The notes beneath the pieces were generated by a model, which made no database searches, had not been told where the DNA came from, and was given only the letters and a program-made list of their open reading frames with translations. The position numbers and the translations under genes are program-made. A stretch of 64,000 nt of DNA, from positions 1 to 64,000 of the forward strand of contig CAVTTH010000005.1 in assembly GCA_963737545.1 (NCBI GenBank), written 5' to 3'. Below are positions 8,132-17,671 of the stretch, in pieces. Position 1 is the first letter of the stretch. Each line of letters begins with the position of its first letter. The DNA is from CAVTTH01 sp963737545 (lineage in GTDB: Bacteria > Verrucomicrobiota > Verrucomicrobiia > Chthoniobacterales > UBA10450).

Positions 8132-11100
8132 AAACTCAGGATGAAGAGATTCTCCGGCGCTGCTCGATTTTCCGTTTCCTGCCGGACGAGCATTTCGAGA
8201 AATTGCGTGCGTTATTGGTAGAGGAACAGTACGAATTCGGAGATGTCATCGTAAAGCAAGGCGATCCAGCGGACGCATTCTACGTGGTGACTTCGGGTCG
8301 AGTCCGGGCGGTGAAGACGCATCAGAACGGTGAGGAGATTGCACTGGGTGCGCTCCGGCCCGGCGACAGCTTCGGCGAAGCTGCGTTGGCGGAGGGTGGC
8401 ACGCGGAGCGCATCGGTCCGCTGCAGCACGGCCACAACGGTCCTGCGACTGGATCGCGATGATTTTCTCGAGCTGGCCGAGGAACTCCCCGATCTCAAGC
8501 ATCACGTGCAATTGACCGAGCGGCACCGCTCGTTGCAGGGATTTCTCTATGAGTTCAGCAATTTCGGCCGGCTGCCGACCTCGGCCTTGCGCAGCGTGAT
8601 TGAGAAACTTTCTCCAGTAGAGATTCCAAAAGGTCATCTCATCATCCGGGAAGGGGATAAGGCGGGGCCGATGTATATCATCGAGAAAGGACGCGCGCGC
8701 GCGTTCTCCGCCAATAACGGGCAGGTCCGCAATCTAGCCTATTATCGGGACGGCGATTTCTTCGGCGAGCTTTCCATTCTGAACGGGTCGGAGCGGGCTG
8801 CGTCGGTTGAAGCATTTACTGACTGCCGGCTTCTCGCGCTCGAACCCGAGACTGTGCGAGAGCTGAAGCGACGGTTTCCTGAATTCGGGCGGTTGATGGA
8901 GGAACGTCTGGCCCAGTACCAGGCGAAAAGCGAAGCCAGGATTCCACTCGATTTCACGACCGAAATGCTTCCGGCCGAAAGCGCCACGCATGACAAGGTG
9001 GCGCTGGACGATATTCAGGCGCCGGTCAGCGACGAAGGCGAGGAACCATTCGCGGATGAGCACGGATATTTTCGAAAACGCAAGGGTCGAATCCGGCGTT
9101 TCGAACACATCGAGCAAATCGACGAAATGGATTGCGGCGCCGCGAGTCTGGGAATGATCTGCCGGCATTTCGGCAAGCGAGTTAGTCTCGCGCGGATACG
9201 GCAGCTTTGTCACACCGCGACCGACGGAACAAGCCTGAAGGCGATTTGCCGCGCCGCCGTTGAACTTGGACTGGCTGCTCGGGCATTGAAGGTGTCGCTC
9301 CGCAATCTGCCGCTGATGCCGCTGCCCGCGATTGTGCACTGGGAGGGCAACCACTGGATGGTGCTGTTCGAGGTGGCCGATTCCTACGTCCGAGTGGCCG
9401 ATCCGGCGTCCGGTATCCGGCGAATCGATCGGAAAGAATTCGAGCAGAACTGGTCGGGCTACGCCGCGCTGTTCGATTATACGATCGCGTTCGAACAGGC
9501 GCCGGAAGGTCGCGCCAGTGCGGCATGGGTGATTCCATTCCTTGCCAAATTCCGGAGCATCCTGCTGCAAGTGCTGCTGCTTGCGATTGCGGTGAGCTTT
9601 CTGCAACTGCTCTTTCCGGTCTTCACCGAAATGGTGGTGGACAAGGTGATCGTGGAGAAAGACATCAGTCTCCTAAGAACAATCTTGTTGGGAATGGGAG
9701 CCGCGCTCGTCTTCGTGCAGCTCTCCACACTCGCGCAGGAATACCTGCTCGCTTTCGCCGCCGTGCGGCTGGACACGGCCATCCTCGATTTTCTCAGCCG
9801 GCGGCTGTTGTCGCTTCCGATGAGTTATTTTACCAGCCGGCGCACCGGAGACATTCAGCGTCGGCTCGACGGCGCGCGACAGGTTCGACAGTTCGCGGTC
9901 GGAAGCGGTATCGGCGCGTTGCTCGCGTTAGTGCAACTCGTAGGCGCTATCATTTTGATGACGCTCTACAGCCCTTTGCTGATGTTCGCCTTTCTGGCGA
10001 CGACGCCACTCTACGGCGGGCTGATGTATTTTTCGCGGAAGGTGCTCCGACCGCTGTTTGCCAGCGTCGAGGAAAGTCAGGGAAAATACAGTTCGCATCA
10101 GATCGATGCGATCAAGGGGATAGAAGCAGTCAAGGCCGCGGCAGCCGAATCGGTCTTTCGCGATACAATGTTGAACGAGTTTCTTTCCGTCTCGAAAAAG
10201 ATATTCCGGAGCAGCTTCATCGTCATGTCGTACGACAGCGTTTTGCAATCGATCGGACTGCTTTCGACCGCAATTTTTCTTTGGGTCGGCGCGATACAGG
10301 TGATGAACGGCAGCTTGAGCGTGGGGGGTTTTGTTGCGTTCAGCTCGCTCACGGCCATGGCCTACGGCGGGATCCTGCGTACGCTCGGAGTCTGGGATAA
10401 CCTGCAATTCGCGACGGTCTTGATGAACCGTCTGAACGACATCTTCGAACAGGAACCTGAACAAGGACGTGATCGCTCACGTCTCACGCCAGTTCACAGT
10501 CTGGAAGGCCGAATCGAATTGCGCGGCGTCAGTTTCAAGTATGGCGGGCCGGAATCGCCAGACATTTTGAAAGACATCACCCTGGATCTGGCGCCTGGCC
10601 GAATGGTGGCCTTTGTCGGCCGAAGTGGTTGCGGCAAAACGACCCTCATCAAACTCATCGCCGGCCTGTTCGAACCGACCGAGGGGACGATTCTGTTCGA
10701 CCGGGTGGATCTTAAGACGCTGAACTATCGCGATGTGCGCCGCCAGATCGGAATGGTGCTGCAGGAGAACCACATCTTCAACGAAACGATCGCACGCAAT
10801 ATCTCGTTCGGCGATGCGGAACCCGATCTCGACCGTGTCCTGACCGCGGCGCAAACGGCCAGTGCCCACGATTTTATCATGCGCCTGCCTCTTGGTTACG
10901 AGACGAAAATTGGCGAGTCCGGGCTCTCGCTTTCCGGCGGGCAGAAGCAGAGGGTAGCCATCGCGCGCGCCATCTATAACAATCCGCCGGTGCTCATTTT
11001 CGACGAAGCGACGAGCGCGCTCGACACGGAATCGGAACGCGCAATCCAGAACAACCTTAGCCGTTTGATGGCGGGACGAACAACCATTGTGATCGCACAC

Positions 11101-11238
11101 CGATTGAGCACGATCCGGGAGGCCAACACAATCGTGGTTCTTGAAAAGGGAATGGTCGCCGAAGTGGGGAATCATGATGAGTTGATGGCGCAGCGCGGCC
11201 TTTATTTTTATCTCTCGAGCCAGCAGTTGGGTATCTGA
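8128..11238 (+). CDS. ABC exporter with two cyclic-nucleotide-binding domains and C39 peptidase
   Basis: 1036 residues from the ATG at 8128. Order: cyclic-nucleotide-binding domain 1 (about 5-125, with FGEAALAEGGTRSASV), domain 2 (about 145-260, FFGELSILNGSERAASV), linker, C39 leader peptidase (about 315-450) with Cys336 in MDCGAAS, His409 in GNHWMV and Asp425 in VADPASG, six-helix membrane domain (about 470-760) and ATPase (about 790-1030) with Walker A GRSGCGKT at 831-838, signature LSGGQKQR and Walker B VLIFDEATSALD. All catalytic residues are present. It should cleave a Gly-Gly-type leader and export the cargo, possibly gated by cyclic nucleotide. Such fusions are known mainly beside HlyD proteins. 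No precursor peptide was found nearby. Confidence 0.93.
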   Translation: MKTQDEEILRRCSIFRFLPDEHFEKLRALLVEEQYEFGDVIVKQGDPADAFYVVTSGRVRAVKTHQNGEEIALGALRPGDSFGEAALAEGGTRSASVRCSTATTVLRLDRDDFLELAEELPDLKHHVQLTERHRSLQGFLYEFSNFGRLPTSALRSVIEKLSPVEIPKGHLIIREGDKAGPMYIIEKGRARAFSANNGQVRNLAYYRDGDFFGELSILNGSERAASVEAFTDCRLLALEPETVRELKRRFPEFGRLMEERLAQYQAKSEARIPLDFTTEMLPAESATHDKVALDDIQAPVSDEGEEPFADEHGYFRKRKGRIRRFEHIEQIDEMDCGAASLGMICRHFGKRVSLARIRQLCHTATDGTSLKAICRAAVELGLAARALKVSLRNLPLMPLPAIVHWEGNHWMVLFEVADSYVRVADPASGIRRIDRKEFEQNWSGYAALFDYTIAFEQAPEGRASAAWVIPFLAKFRSILLQVLLLAIAVSFLQLLFPVFTEMVVDKVIVEKDISLLRTILLGMGAALVFVQLSTLAQEYLLAFAAVRLDTAILDFLSRRLLSLPMSYFTSRRTGDIQRRLDGARQVRQFAVGSGIGALLALVQLVGAIILMTLYSPLLMFAFLATTPLYGGLMYFSRKVLRPLFASVEESQGKYSSHQIDAIKGIEAVKAAAAESVFRDTMLNEFLSVSKKIFRSSFIVMSYDSVLQSIGLLSTAIFLWVGAIQVMNGSLSVGGFVAFSSLTAMAYGGILRTLGVWDNLQFATVLMNRLNDIFEQEPEQGRDRSRLTPVHSLEGRIELRGVSFKYGGPESPDILKDITLDLAPGRMVAFVGRSGCGKTTLIKLIAGLFEPTEGTILFDRVDLKTLNYRDVRRQIGMVLQENHIFNETIARNISFGDAEPDLDRVLTAAQTASAHDFIMRLPLGYETKIGESGLSLSGGQKQRVAIARAIYNNPPVLIFDEATSALDTESERAIQNNLSRLMAGRTTIVIAHRLSTIREANTIVVLEKGMVAEVGNHDELMAQRGLYFYLSSQQLGI

Positions 11239-11242
11239 TCTG

Positions 11243-12424
11243 ATGAATGCTCAACTGACAACGCGCGGTTCGCTCGACACTGAATCTGAGATGCTGCCGC
11301 AGGATCCGCCTCCGTGGATTGTGCGATTCTCATCCAGACTTCTGCTCGCGATGTTTTTCACCGGCCTGCTCGCCGCCATTTTCGTCCATTTGCCCGAGAC
11401 GGTTAGTTGCCCATTTGTACTTGTGCCTAACGAGGGTGCCGATCCGATTCAATCGCCGCGCATGGGCGCGGTGAGCCGCGTCGCGGTCAAGGAAGGTCAG
11501 ACGGTAGCTCAGGGCGATGAGTTGTTTGTCGTGCGCTCGGACGAGATCCGCGGCCTGGACACGGAGTCGCGCACACTGGCCGAGGACTTGCATACGCATG
11601 AGGAAAGTCTGGTCAAAGCGGACGCCGCTTACACGTCTCAACTGGAAATAAAAGTTGGTGAAATCGCGCAAACGGAAAGCGAAGTGACGTTTCGCGAGAA
11701 GCACGTCACCGCCAGTCGTGATCTCCTCAACCGTATGGAGAGGCTGTCGAGGACTGGTGGGATCTCGCAGGTTGATCTGATTAAGCTTCGACTGGACCTG
11801 GCCGAGTCGGAAAAGGATCTCAGCGTGACGCAACGGAGTTTGCAACAAGCCAAGTTCGACAAGGAGCGGCTTGAAGCGGATCACGCGCGGCTGCGTGGCG
11901 AGGAGGTCTCGGAGATTGAGAAAATCAAAATGCGTCTAAGCGCGCTGAAAGTTGATCTCGAAAGTTCCCGGCAAAACTTGCTGACCATTCGCGCTCCCTA
12001 TCCGGCCGTTGTCATCTCGCTCACTCAACGCAACGCCGGCAACGTCGTGCAACATGGACAGGAGCTATGTCAGCTCGCACGCCTCGATGCCAAACCGCGC
12101 GCACATCTTGTCCTCCCTGAAGCAGGTCTTCCGAAACTCGCCGTCGGACAGCGGGCGCGTTTTTTCTTCGATGCTTTTCCTTATCAGCGCTACGGCACGG
12201 TCAGCGCCACGTTGAATTGGATCAGTCCCTCGGCCGTTTCATCACCAGAAGGGCCCCATTTCGTCGCTTCGGCCTCGCTGGACGACGCGGCCGGCCCCGC
12301 GAGCCACAAGCCGCTGCCGTTGCGTGTCGGGATGAAAGGCGAAGCGCGCATTGTCGTTGGCCGCCGGACGCTCATAGAATACGCCTTTGAACCAATTCGA
12401 CAGCTACGGGAGAGCGTGCGGTAA
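11243..12424 (+). CDS. HlyD-family membrane fusion protein
   Basis: 393 residues: a short cytoplasmic N-terminus, one membrane helix (about 30-50, LLLAMFFTGLLAAIFVHL), half a biotinyl-lipoyl domain (GAVSRVAVKEGQTVAQGDEL), a long coiled-coil hairpin (about 105-235; many Glu/Lys heptads) and the second lipoyl half plus beta-barrel (IRAPYPAVVISLTQRNAGNV, then FFFDAFPYQRYGTV). This is the periplasmic adaptor that joins the C39-ABC exporter to an outer-membrane channel. It starts 4 bases after the exporter stop, in the same operon. No TolC-like gene is present in the window, so the outer-membrane partner must be elsewhere. Confidence 0.92.
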   Translation: MNAQLTTRGSLDTESEMLPQDPPPWIVRFSSRLLLAMFFTGLLAAIFVHLPETVSCPFVLVPNEGADPIQSPRMGAVSRVAVKEGQTVAQGDELFVVRSDEIRGLDTESRTLAEDLHTHEESLVKADAAYTSQLEIKVGEIAQTESEVTFREKHVTASRDLLNRMERLSRTGGISQVDLIKLRLDLAESEKDLSVTQRSLQQAKFDKERLEADHARLRGEEVSEIEKIKMRLSALKVDLESSRQNLLTIRAPYPAVVISLTQRNAGNVVQHGQELCQLARLDAKPRAHLVLPEAGLPKLAVGQRARFFFDAFPYQRYGTVSATLNWISPSAVSSPEGPHFVASASLDDAAGPASHKPLPLRVGMKGEARIVVGRRTLIEYAFEPIRQLRESVR

Positions 12425-12439
12425 TCGAATTCCTCTTCC

Positions 12440-13441
12440 ATGAAGCCGGTACCGTCCAATCTAAGAGTCGAAAATCTGACGACGACAAACAAAGCGATGG
12501 CGCGTTGCTTGCGTCTGGCAATGCTGGCGGCGCAGTCGGATGTCCCGGTCGTCCTTCTCGGCGAGACCGGCACTGGCAAAACACTTCTCGCCCACGCGAT
12601 TCACAATTCCTCAGCGCGGGCAAGCAAGCCGTTTGTGGCGTTCAACGCGTCGGCCATGAGCGATACTTTGCTGGAGAGTCAACTTTTCGGTCACGAACGC
12701 GGCGCATTTACGGGCGCGCAACAGACGGTGAAGGGAAAATTTGAGCTGGCGAACAGTGGCACTTTGTTCCTCGACGAAATCGTGGAAATGAGCCCGCTGG
12801 CGCAAGTGAAAATCTTGCGCGTTCTCGAATACGGCGAGTTCGAGCGCCTTGGATCCGAGCGGATGCTCACGAGCAATGCTCGAATAATTTGCGCAACGAA
12901 TTGTTCACTGCGGGAGAGCATTGAACGAGGCAAGTTTCGAGAGGACTTGTTCCACCGGCTTAACGGGCTCACCCTTCTCATCCCCGCGCTGCGCGAAAGG
13001 GTGGAGGAACTGCCGGCATTGATCGCCGCCGAACTGAAAGCATCAGCGGCGCATGCCGGGAAAAAAATTACCGCCATTCACCCAGAGGCGATGCAGAAGC
13101 TGCTCCTTCACAAGTGGCCGGGAAACTTGCGCGAGCTCAATCACACTGTTCGCACGATGACGCTTTTTTGTGACGACTCGGTCGTTAGGCCGGAGCACAT
13201 TATATTTCCGCCTGATCTCGCTTCCCGCGGTCCGGATCAGGCATCGCCAAAAATTGATCAGGCTGTGCACGAGAACAGTCACGAGCCTGCGGGCCATGAT
13301 CTTTCGCTGGCGGGCGCGGTCGCACGGCATATTAGCTTTGTCTACCGGCAGGCGAATCAGAATCAACGGCGCACGGCCAAGCTACTCAAAATTTCGCGGG
13401 CGACCCTGTCGCGACATCTGCGGGCGATGAATCGAAAATGA
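12440..13441 (+). CDS. Sigma-54-dependent transcriptional activator without a receiver domain
   Basis: 333 residues. The AAA+ domain starts almost at the N-terminus: Walker A GETGTGKT at 41-48, the sigma-54 contact loop GAFTGA at 88-93, Walker B LFLDEI and a sensor region CATNCSLRE. The C-terminus has a Fis-type helix-turn-helix (RRTAKLLKISRATLSRHLR). There is no receiver, GAF or PAS domain, so activity must be set by a partner protein or be constitutive, as in PspF-like activators. It lies 15 bases after the HlyD gene as the last gene of the secretion operon, making it a likely controller of the cargo genes or of the operon itself. No convincing -24/-12 promoter was seen nearby. Confidence 0.9.
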   Translation: MKPVPSNLRVENLTTTNKAMARCLRLAMLAAQSDVPVVLLGETGTGKTLLAHAIHNSSARASKPFVAFNASAMSDTLLESQLFGHERGAFTGAQQTVKGKFELANSGTLFLDEIVEMSPLAQVKILRVLEYGEFERLGSERMLTSNARIICATNCSLRESIERGKFREDLFHRLNGLTLLIPALRERVEELPALIAAELKASAAHAGKKITAIHPEAMQKLLLHKWPGNLRELNHTVRTMTLFCDDSVVRPEHIIFPPDLASRGPDQASPKIDQAVHENSHEPAGHDLSLAGAVARHISFVYRQANQNQRRTAKLLKISRATLSRHLRAMNRK

Positions 13442-13522
13442 ATTCGCCTCTGATCTCGTAGTCCGTTTGCGCCGAGCTCTTCGATACACTCGTGGCCGAA
13501 CCGTCTGAAGCGGATCGGTTTC

Positions 13523-13756
13523 CTACGTTCTCGCTGCGGATTTCTTCGAGTGCAAACTTCCTAGAAACGCAGCGTGTGCTGCCGCTTCCTCGCCGTCAGT
13601 CGAATGTTCTTCGCCAGTCATTTTCCTGGCAGCGCTCTCGCCAGTGAAATGGAATCCATGCTCGTCTTCAACACCTTCCGGGGCCCGGCGGACAGCCTCA
13701 CCGATCAGAACGACCGAGGTGCCGATGATTACCAATGCGACCAGGAAAACAATCAT
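13523..13756 (-). CDS. Small single-pass membrane protein, hypothetical
   Basis: 77 residues: MIVFLVALVIIGTSVVLIGE is one membrane helix, followed by a soluble tail rich in Glu, His and Ala (HGFHFTGESAARKMTGEEH). The arrangement (short N-terminus, helix, charged tail) is plausible for a real protein but no family is recognised. It lies convergent to the sigma-54 activator gene and upstream of nothing obvious. The Shine-Dalgarno is weak. Confidence 0.45.
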   Translation of the reverse strand: MIVFLVALVIIGTSVVLIGEAVRRAPEGVEDEHGFHFTGESAARKMTGEEHSTDGEEAAAHAAFLGSLHSKKSAART

Positions 13757-13934
13757 GCCTGTTTTTGGAGCAGGATTTGTTCCGTCCTTGATCCAAGACC
13801 TTACCGGGCTCGGAGGACGCTAGTTCCGGATAATTGAAAACCGAATGTGTGTGTTACTCTTCGTTACACTCTGTCAATATTCCGACATTTCCCGCTCAAA
13901 TAGGCTTCGACGGGAAAGGCTGGAGGAACCGGCG

Positions 13935-14513
13935 TCAGGCATCATTTGGGATCGATCTCGGCGATGCTATGGCCAGAACCTTCGGCGTCGATATTTCCGT
14001 TTCGACCGGGCGACCGAGGAAGTCAAGGAGTATTCGTACCCTTTCTTTTGCAGGCAGCAGCCGGGTAACGAGCGCTTCAAGTCCCTGGAAAGGACCCTCC
14101 GTCACACGCACCGATTGTCCGGCCTGAATTTGTGGATCGATCGTGACGACCTCTTCATCGCCTGCATTCTTTCGCAAATCCGAAATCAGGGCTGGTCCCA
14201 AGGTCGCTACGCGGTCGCCGAACTGGACAATTGATTGAATTCCTGGCGAATATTCCACGTTTCGGTGCTGCTGGGAGTAGACAAAGTTCGCAAACAAATA
14301 TCCAGGGAACATTGCCTCGACAAACCAGACCGCTCCTCGGCGGGTCATCTTGCGAAAACGCACGCGCGGCGAGAAACACTCGATCCTCAACTGACGACGC
14401 AACCCTGCCGCGGCAATATGCTCGCGCTTTGGCTGTGCTTTCAGGCAAAACCAAATGGGCGTTTCAATCAAAGCAAGCTGAGTGGGGGAGTACGATATGC
14501 TTGGGGATTCCAT
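13935..14513 (-). CDS. UpxY/RfaH-type NusG-like transcription antiterminator
   Basis: 192 residues. The N-terminal NGN fold is visible in TPIWFCLKAQPKREHIAAAG, SPRVRFRK and AMFPGYLFANF (the FPGYLF motif is diagnostic), and the C-terminal KOW domain in QAGQSVRVTEGPFQGLEALV. Specialised NusG paralogues of this kind travel with RNA polymerase and prevent early termination, usually of long polysaccharide or secondary-metabolite operons. No such operon is adjacent here, so the target is unknown. The upstream ~250 bases on this strand, before metG, contain a 12-bp perfect palindrome (ACCGCTAGCGGT) but no recognised promoter. Confidence 0.88.
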   Translation of the reverse strand: MESPSISYSPTQLALIETPIWFCLKAQPKREHIAAAGLRRQLRIECFSPRVRFRKMTRRGAVWFVEAMFPGYLFANFVYSQQHRNVEYSPGIQSIVQFGDRVATLGPALISDLRKNAGDEEVVTIDPQIQAGQSVRVTEGPFQGLEALVTRLLPAKERVRILLDFLGRPVETEISTPKVLAIASPRSIPNDA

Positions 14514-14763
14514 GGAGATCGCTTACCGCGAAGAGCCTGGCTCAAATGCATCGCGTCTTGGTTCGGGCACCACACTACTGAAAAGATGTGATACCGCTAG
14601 CGGTGATCTGCGGATTCTGAGTCTCGGATCCCGTGTCCGTGGTATGGAATGCGGCATTGATCGAAATTGCCTTAGCCCCTAACGAACCAATCGGTTGCTC
14701 GACCGTTGACCAATTCATTAGGCAGTTGCACGGGGCTCGTGATTCCCACAGCTTGTCTGCCAC

Positions 14764-16329
14764 ATGCCCGAGACTTTTTACCTCACAACCGCGATCGATT
14801 ATACCAACGGCCCGCCGCATATCGGGCACGCCTACGAGAAGGTGCTCGCGGACGTGATCGCCCGCTATTATCGGCTCAAGGGCAAGAAGGTTTTTTTCCT
14901 CACCGGCGTCGATCAACACGGTCAAAAAGTCCAGCGATCGGCGGAACAGGCCGGGGTCGCCCCTCAGCAGTTCGTCGATGAGATCACGGCGAAATTCATC
15001 GCGCTTTGGGAAAAGCTCGATGTTCGTTATGACGGTTGGGCGGCGACCACCGACCCATCGCACAAAAAATGTGTGCAAGGAATGCTCCAGCGTCTCTACG
15101 ACGAAAAACAAATCTACAAGGACAAGCAGGATGGTTATTACAGCATTCGCCAGGAACAGTTCTTGACCGATAAAGAACGCGGCCCCGATGGCAACTTCGG
15201 CCCCGAGTGGGGGGAGGTCGAGCATCGCGAAGAAGAGAACTACTACTTCCGGCTAGCCGAACACAAAGATTGGCTGCTCGGCTATCTCTGCGCGCATCCC
15301 GATTGTGTCACCCCCGATTTCCGTCAGACCGAGTTGATCAACGCCGTCGAGAAACTGAACGGCGATCTCTGCATTTCGCGTCCGAAATCACGGCTCAACT
15401 GGGGTATCGAACTGCCTTTCGATCGCGATTTCGTTAACTACGTTTGGTTCGACGCGCTGAGTAATTACATCAGCTTCATCGGCTACGATCCGACGATCAA
15501 AGATTTCAATTCACAGCCTAACGAATTCCGCAAATGGTGGCCCGCGCTGCATGTCATCGGCAAAGACATTATGATACCAGCGCACGGCATCTATTGGCCG
15601 ATCATGTTGCACACACTCGGTTTCCCCGATGAACAGATGCCGAAGTTCTTGGTTCACGGCTGGTGGAATATTTCCGGCGCAAAGATGAGCAAATCGTTGG
15701 GAAATGTCGTTGATCCGGATCTTCTAGCGTGCGAATACGGTCCCGAGGCGCTGCGGCATTATTTAATGAGCGACATCGTAACCGGAAAGGACGCTGACTT
15801 CTCGGAGCAAAGACTTGTTAGCCGCTTCAACGCCGAACTGGCCAACTCATTAGGCAATCTGCTCAATCGCACACTGAACATGACCCAACGATATCGGGCG
15901 GGAAAATTATCCGGGCTGGGCCCGGGGACAATTCCTCACATTTCTGCGTATGAAGGAGAGATGCGGGAATCGTACATTCATGCTGCTTTGGAGCGCCTTA
16001 ACGGGTACGTTACAGGTTGGAACCAAGAGATCGACCTGAAGAAGCCGTGGACGCTAGCAAAGGACGATTCGCAAGCTGAGGAACTTGACTTACTTCTATA
16101 TCGTTTGTGCGAAGGTTTGCGTCTTACAGCTATTCTGATCTCGCCAGTCCTCCCGGAAGCGGCACACGGCATCTTCGATCAGCTCAATTGGAAGATGGAC
16201 GCAGAGATCAGCGGCAAGGAAGAGCGCTTTTCGTTGGCCGATGCGGAATGGGGAAAACTGCCTGATGGACATATCGTTGGGAAACCAGTGCCATTGTTCC
16301 CACGAATCGAAACGCCAAAGGTGTTGTAG
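14764..16329 (+). CDS. metG: Methionyl-tRNA synthetase
   Basis: 521 residues, class I synthetase that charges tRNA-Met. HIGH is present at 19-22 (GPPHIGH) and KMSKS at 307-311 (GAKMSKSLGN). The anticodon-binding helical domain follows (about 385-510). The C-terminal tRNA-binding EMAP-like domain found in some versions is absent, giving the short form. The zinc-knuckle region between the catalytic halves has lost the four-cysteine set of the E. coli enzyme. The stop codon lies inside an inverted repeat shared with the convergent folC gene. Confidence 0.96.
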   Translation: MPETFYLTTAIDYTNGPPHIGHAYEKVLADVIARYYRLKGKKVFFLTGVDQHGQKVQRSAEQAGVAPQQFVDEITAKFIALWEKLDVRYDGWAATTDPSHKKCVQGMLQRLYDEKQIYKDKQDGYYSIRQEQFLTDKERGPDGNFGPEWGEVEHREEENYYFRLAEHKDWLLGYLCAHPDCVTPDFRQTELINAVEKLNGDLCISRPKSRLNWGIELPFDRDFVNYVWFDALSNYISFIGYDPTIKDFNSQPNEFRKWWPALHVIGKDIMIPAHGIYWPIMLHTLGFPDEQMPKFLVHGWWNISGAKMSKSLGNVVDPDLLACEYGPEALRHYLMSDIVTGKDADFSEQRLVSRFNAELANSLGNLLNRTLNMTQRYRAGKLSGLGPGTIPHISAYEGEMRESYIHAALERLNGYVTGWNQEIDLKKPWTLAKDDSQAEELDLLLYRLCEGLRLTAILISPVLPEAAHGIFDQLNWKMDAEISGKEERFSLADAEWGKLPDGHIVGKPVPLFPRIETPKVL

Positions 16330-16393
16330 CAGCCGCCGTCCCTGACGGCAGGTTATCGTAGTCTCTGCCGCTGAGGTCGCGGCAGCTACAACA
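16322..16393. repeat. Inverted repeat between convergent metG and folC, possible bidirectional terminator
   Basis: TGTTGTAGC at 16322-16330 pairs with GCTACAACA at 16385-16393; inside are CCGCCGTC/GACGGC and GCCGCTGAGGTCGCGGC. It covers the 3' ends of two convergent genes, so it could end transcription in both directions, though no T-run follows. A related GCCGCT-GAG hairpin occurs near 39450. Confidence 0.6.
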
Positions 16394-17671
16394 TCACTGC
16401 GCACATTCCTCGTATGCGGCGGGTTCGCCGCGCAGGATGGCCAGCATTTCACCAGCGAAATGCAGCGAACCGGCGATTAGAACGCGACGCGATCGCTGGC
16501 GCACGCGTTGAATGGCATCGGCGCACGAAGCGCAAGTTACACACGTTTTGCCTGGCGTGATCGATTCAACGATTTGCGCGAGTTCATCCGGCGCCATGGC
16601 GCGCTCGCCCCGAAATGCGGGAAGCACGACGGAATCCGCGATACTGCTCAACGTCCGGTAGATTTCGGCGGCATTCTTGTCCTTCAGGACGCCGAAGACA
16701 AGCGTCGCTTTTTCATCGTGAAAAACCTCGCGCCATGTTTGCACGAGCGTTCCCGCTCCCGCGACGTTATGCGCTCCGTCGATCACGATTTGATCGTCAA
16801 AGATCTGAAAACGCGCAGGCCATTCGACGGCAGCGAGACCGCGCATAATCGTGTCTTCGGAAATTTCAATCCGCGCAGCACGCAATGCAGCTACCGCGAC
16901 AGCGGCGTTTTCTTGCTGATACGCTCCAATGAGAGCGATCCGGTCTTTGTGCGTCGCGGTGACGAATTGAATCGGTGCGTCGCATTCGGTCGCTCGCAGG
17001 AGAAGCACCTTTTCCGCTTCCAGTTTTTGCCTCGAAGAAACGACCGGAACTTGCTGCTTAATGATTCCCGCCTTTTCCCGGGCGATTTCTTCCAGCGTGT
17101 CGCCGAGCCAGGCTTGATGATCGAGATCAATCGGAGTGATCACGGAAACAATCGGTTGCAACGCGTTCGTTGCATCGAGTCGTCCGCCCATGCCGGTCTC
17201 GAGAACGATGATCTCACAACTCTTCTCGGTGAAATGCAGCAATCCCAAGGCAGTGGCGATTTCGAAAAACGTGGGATAAGGGTCCCAGTTCGCAATGCGA
17301 TCACGAATTTCTGTGAGTCCGCCAGCGACCCATTCCTCTGAAATCATCTCGCCGTTCACGCGAATGCGCTCGCGAAACGTGACGAGATGAGGGGAGGTGA
17401 AGAGACCGGTGCGATAACCTTGCGCGCGGCAAATTGAATCGACCATCGCGCAGACCGAGCCTTTGCCGTTCGTGCCGGCAACGTGAATTATGCGTGGATT
17501 TCCGCGTGGGAGATCAAGTTCGCGCAACAGTTTCTGAATGTTCTCCAAGCCGAGCTTGATCCCGAAACGCTGCGTCGCGTAGAGCCAGGCGAGCGCTTCT
17601 CGATAACGCGACGGGATCCCTCGATCTCGAATGCTTTCGAGGCTCGGGATGACAACCCCTTCTGCGTTCAC
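16394..17671 (-). CDS. folC: Folylpolyglutamate/dihydrofolate synthase
   Basis: 425 residues starting with GTG. The ATP-binding loop is HVAGTNGKGS (residues 63-72), followed by FTSPHLVTFRERIRVNGE, ETGMGGRLDATN and DGAHNV, all Mur-ligase/FolC family motifs. The enzyme adds glutamate to folate and makes dihydrofolate in the cytoplasm. The GTG start overlaps the accD stop (GTGA), so translation is coupled to accD. It is the last gene of the run CPBP protease-comF-accD-folC on the minus strand, an accD-folC pairing known from many bacteria. Confidence 0.94.
   Translation of the reverse strand: MNAEGVVIPSLESIRDRGIPSRYREALAWLYATQRFGIKLGLENIQKLLRELDLPRGNPRIIHVAGTNGKGSVCAMVDSICRAQGYRTGLFTSPHLVTFRERIRVNGEMISEEWVAGGLTEIRDRIANWDPYPTFFEIATALGLLHFTEKSCEIIVLETGMGGRLDATNALQPIVSVITPIDLDHQAWLGDTLEEIAREKAGIIKQQVPVVSSRQKLEAEKVLLLRATECDAPIQFVTATHKDRIALIGAYQQENAAVAVAALRAARIEISEDTIMRGLAAVEWPARFQIFDDQIVIDGAHNVAGAGTLVQTWREVFHDEKATLVFGVLKDKNAAEIYRTLSSIADSVVLPAFRGERAMAPDELAQIVESITPGKTCVTCASCADAIQRVRQRSRRVLIAGSLHFAGEMLAILRGEPAAYEECAQ

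Noticed and set aside
14575..14718. 48-codon open frame on the minus strand between metG and the UpxY-type gene.
   Set aside because: Composition is protein-like in places, but no family, no good ribosome site and no conservation evidence; part of a longer shadow of metG.
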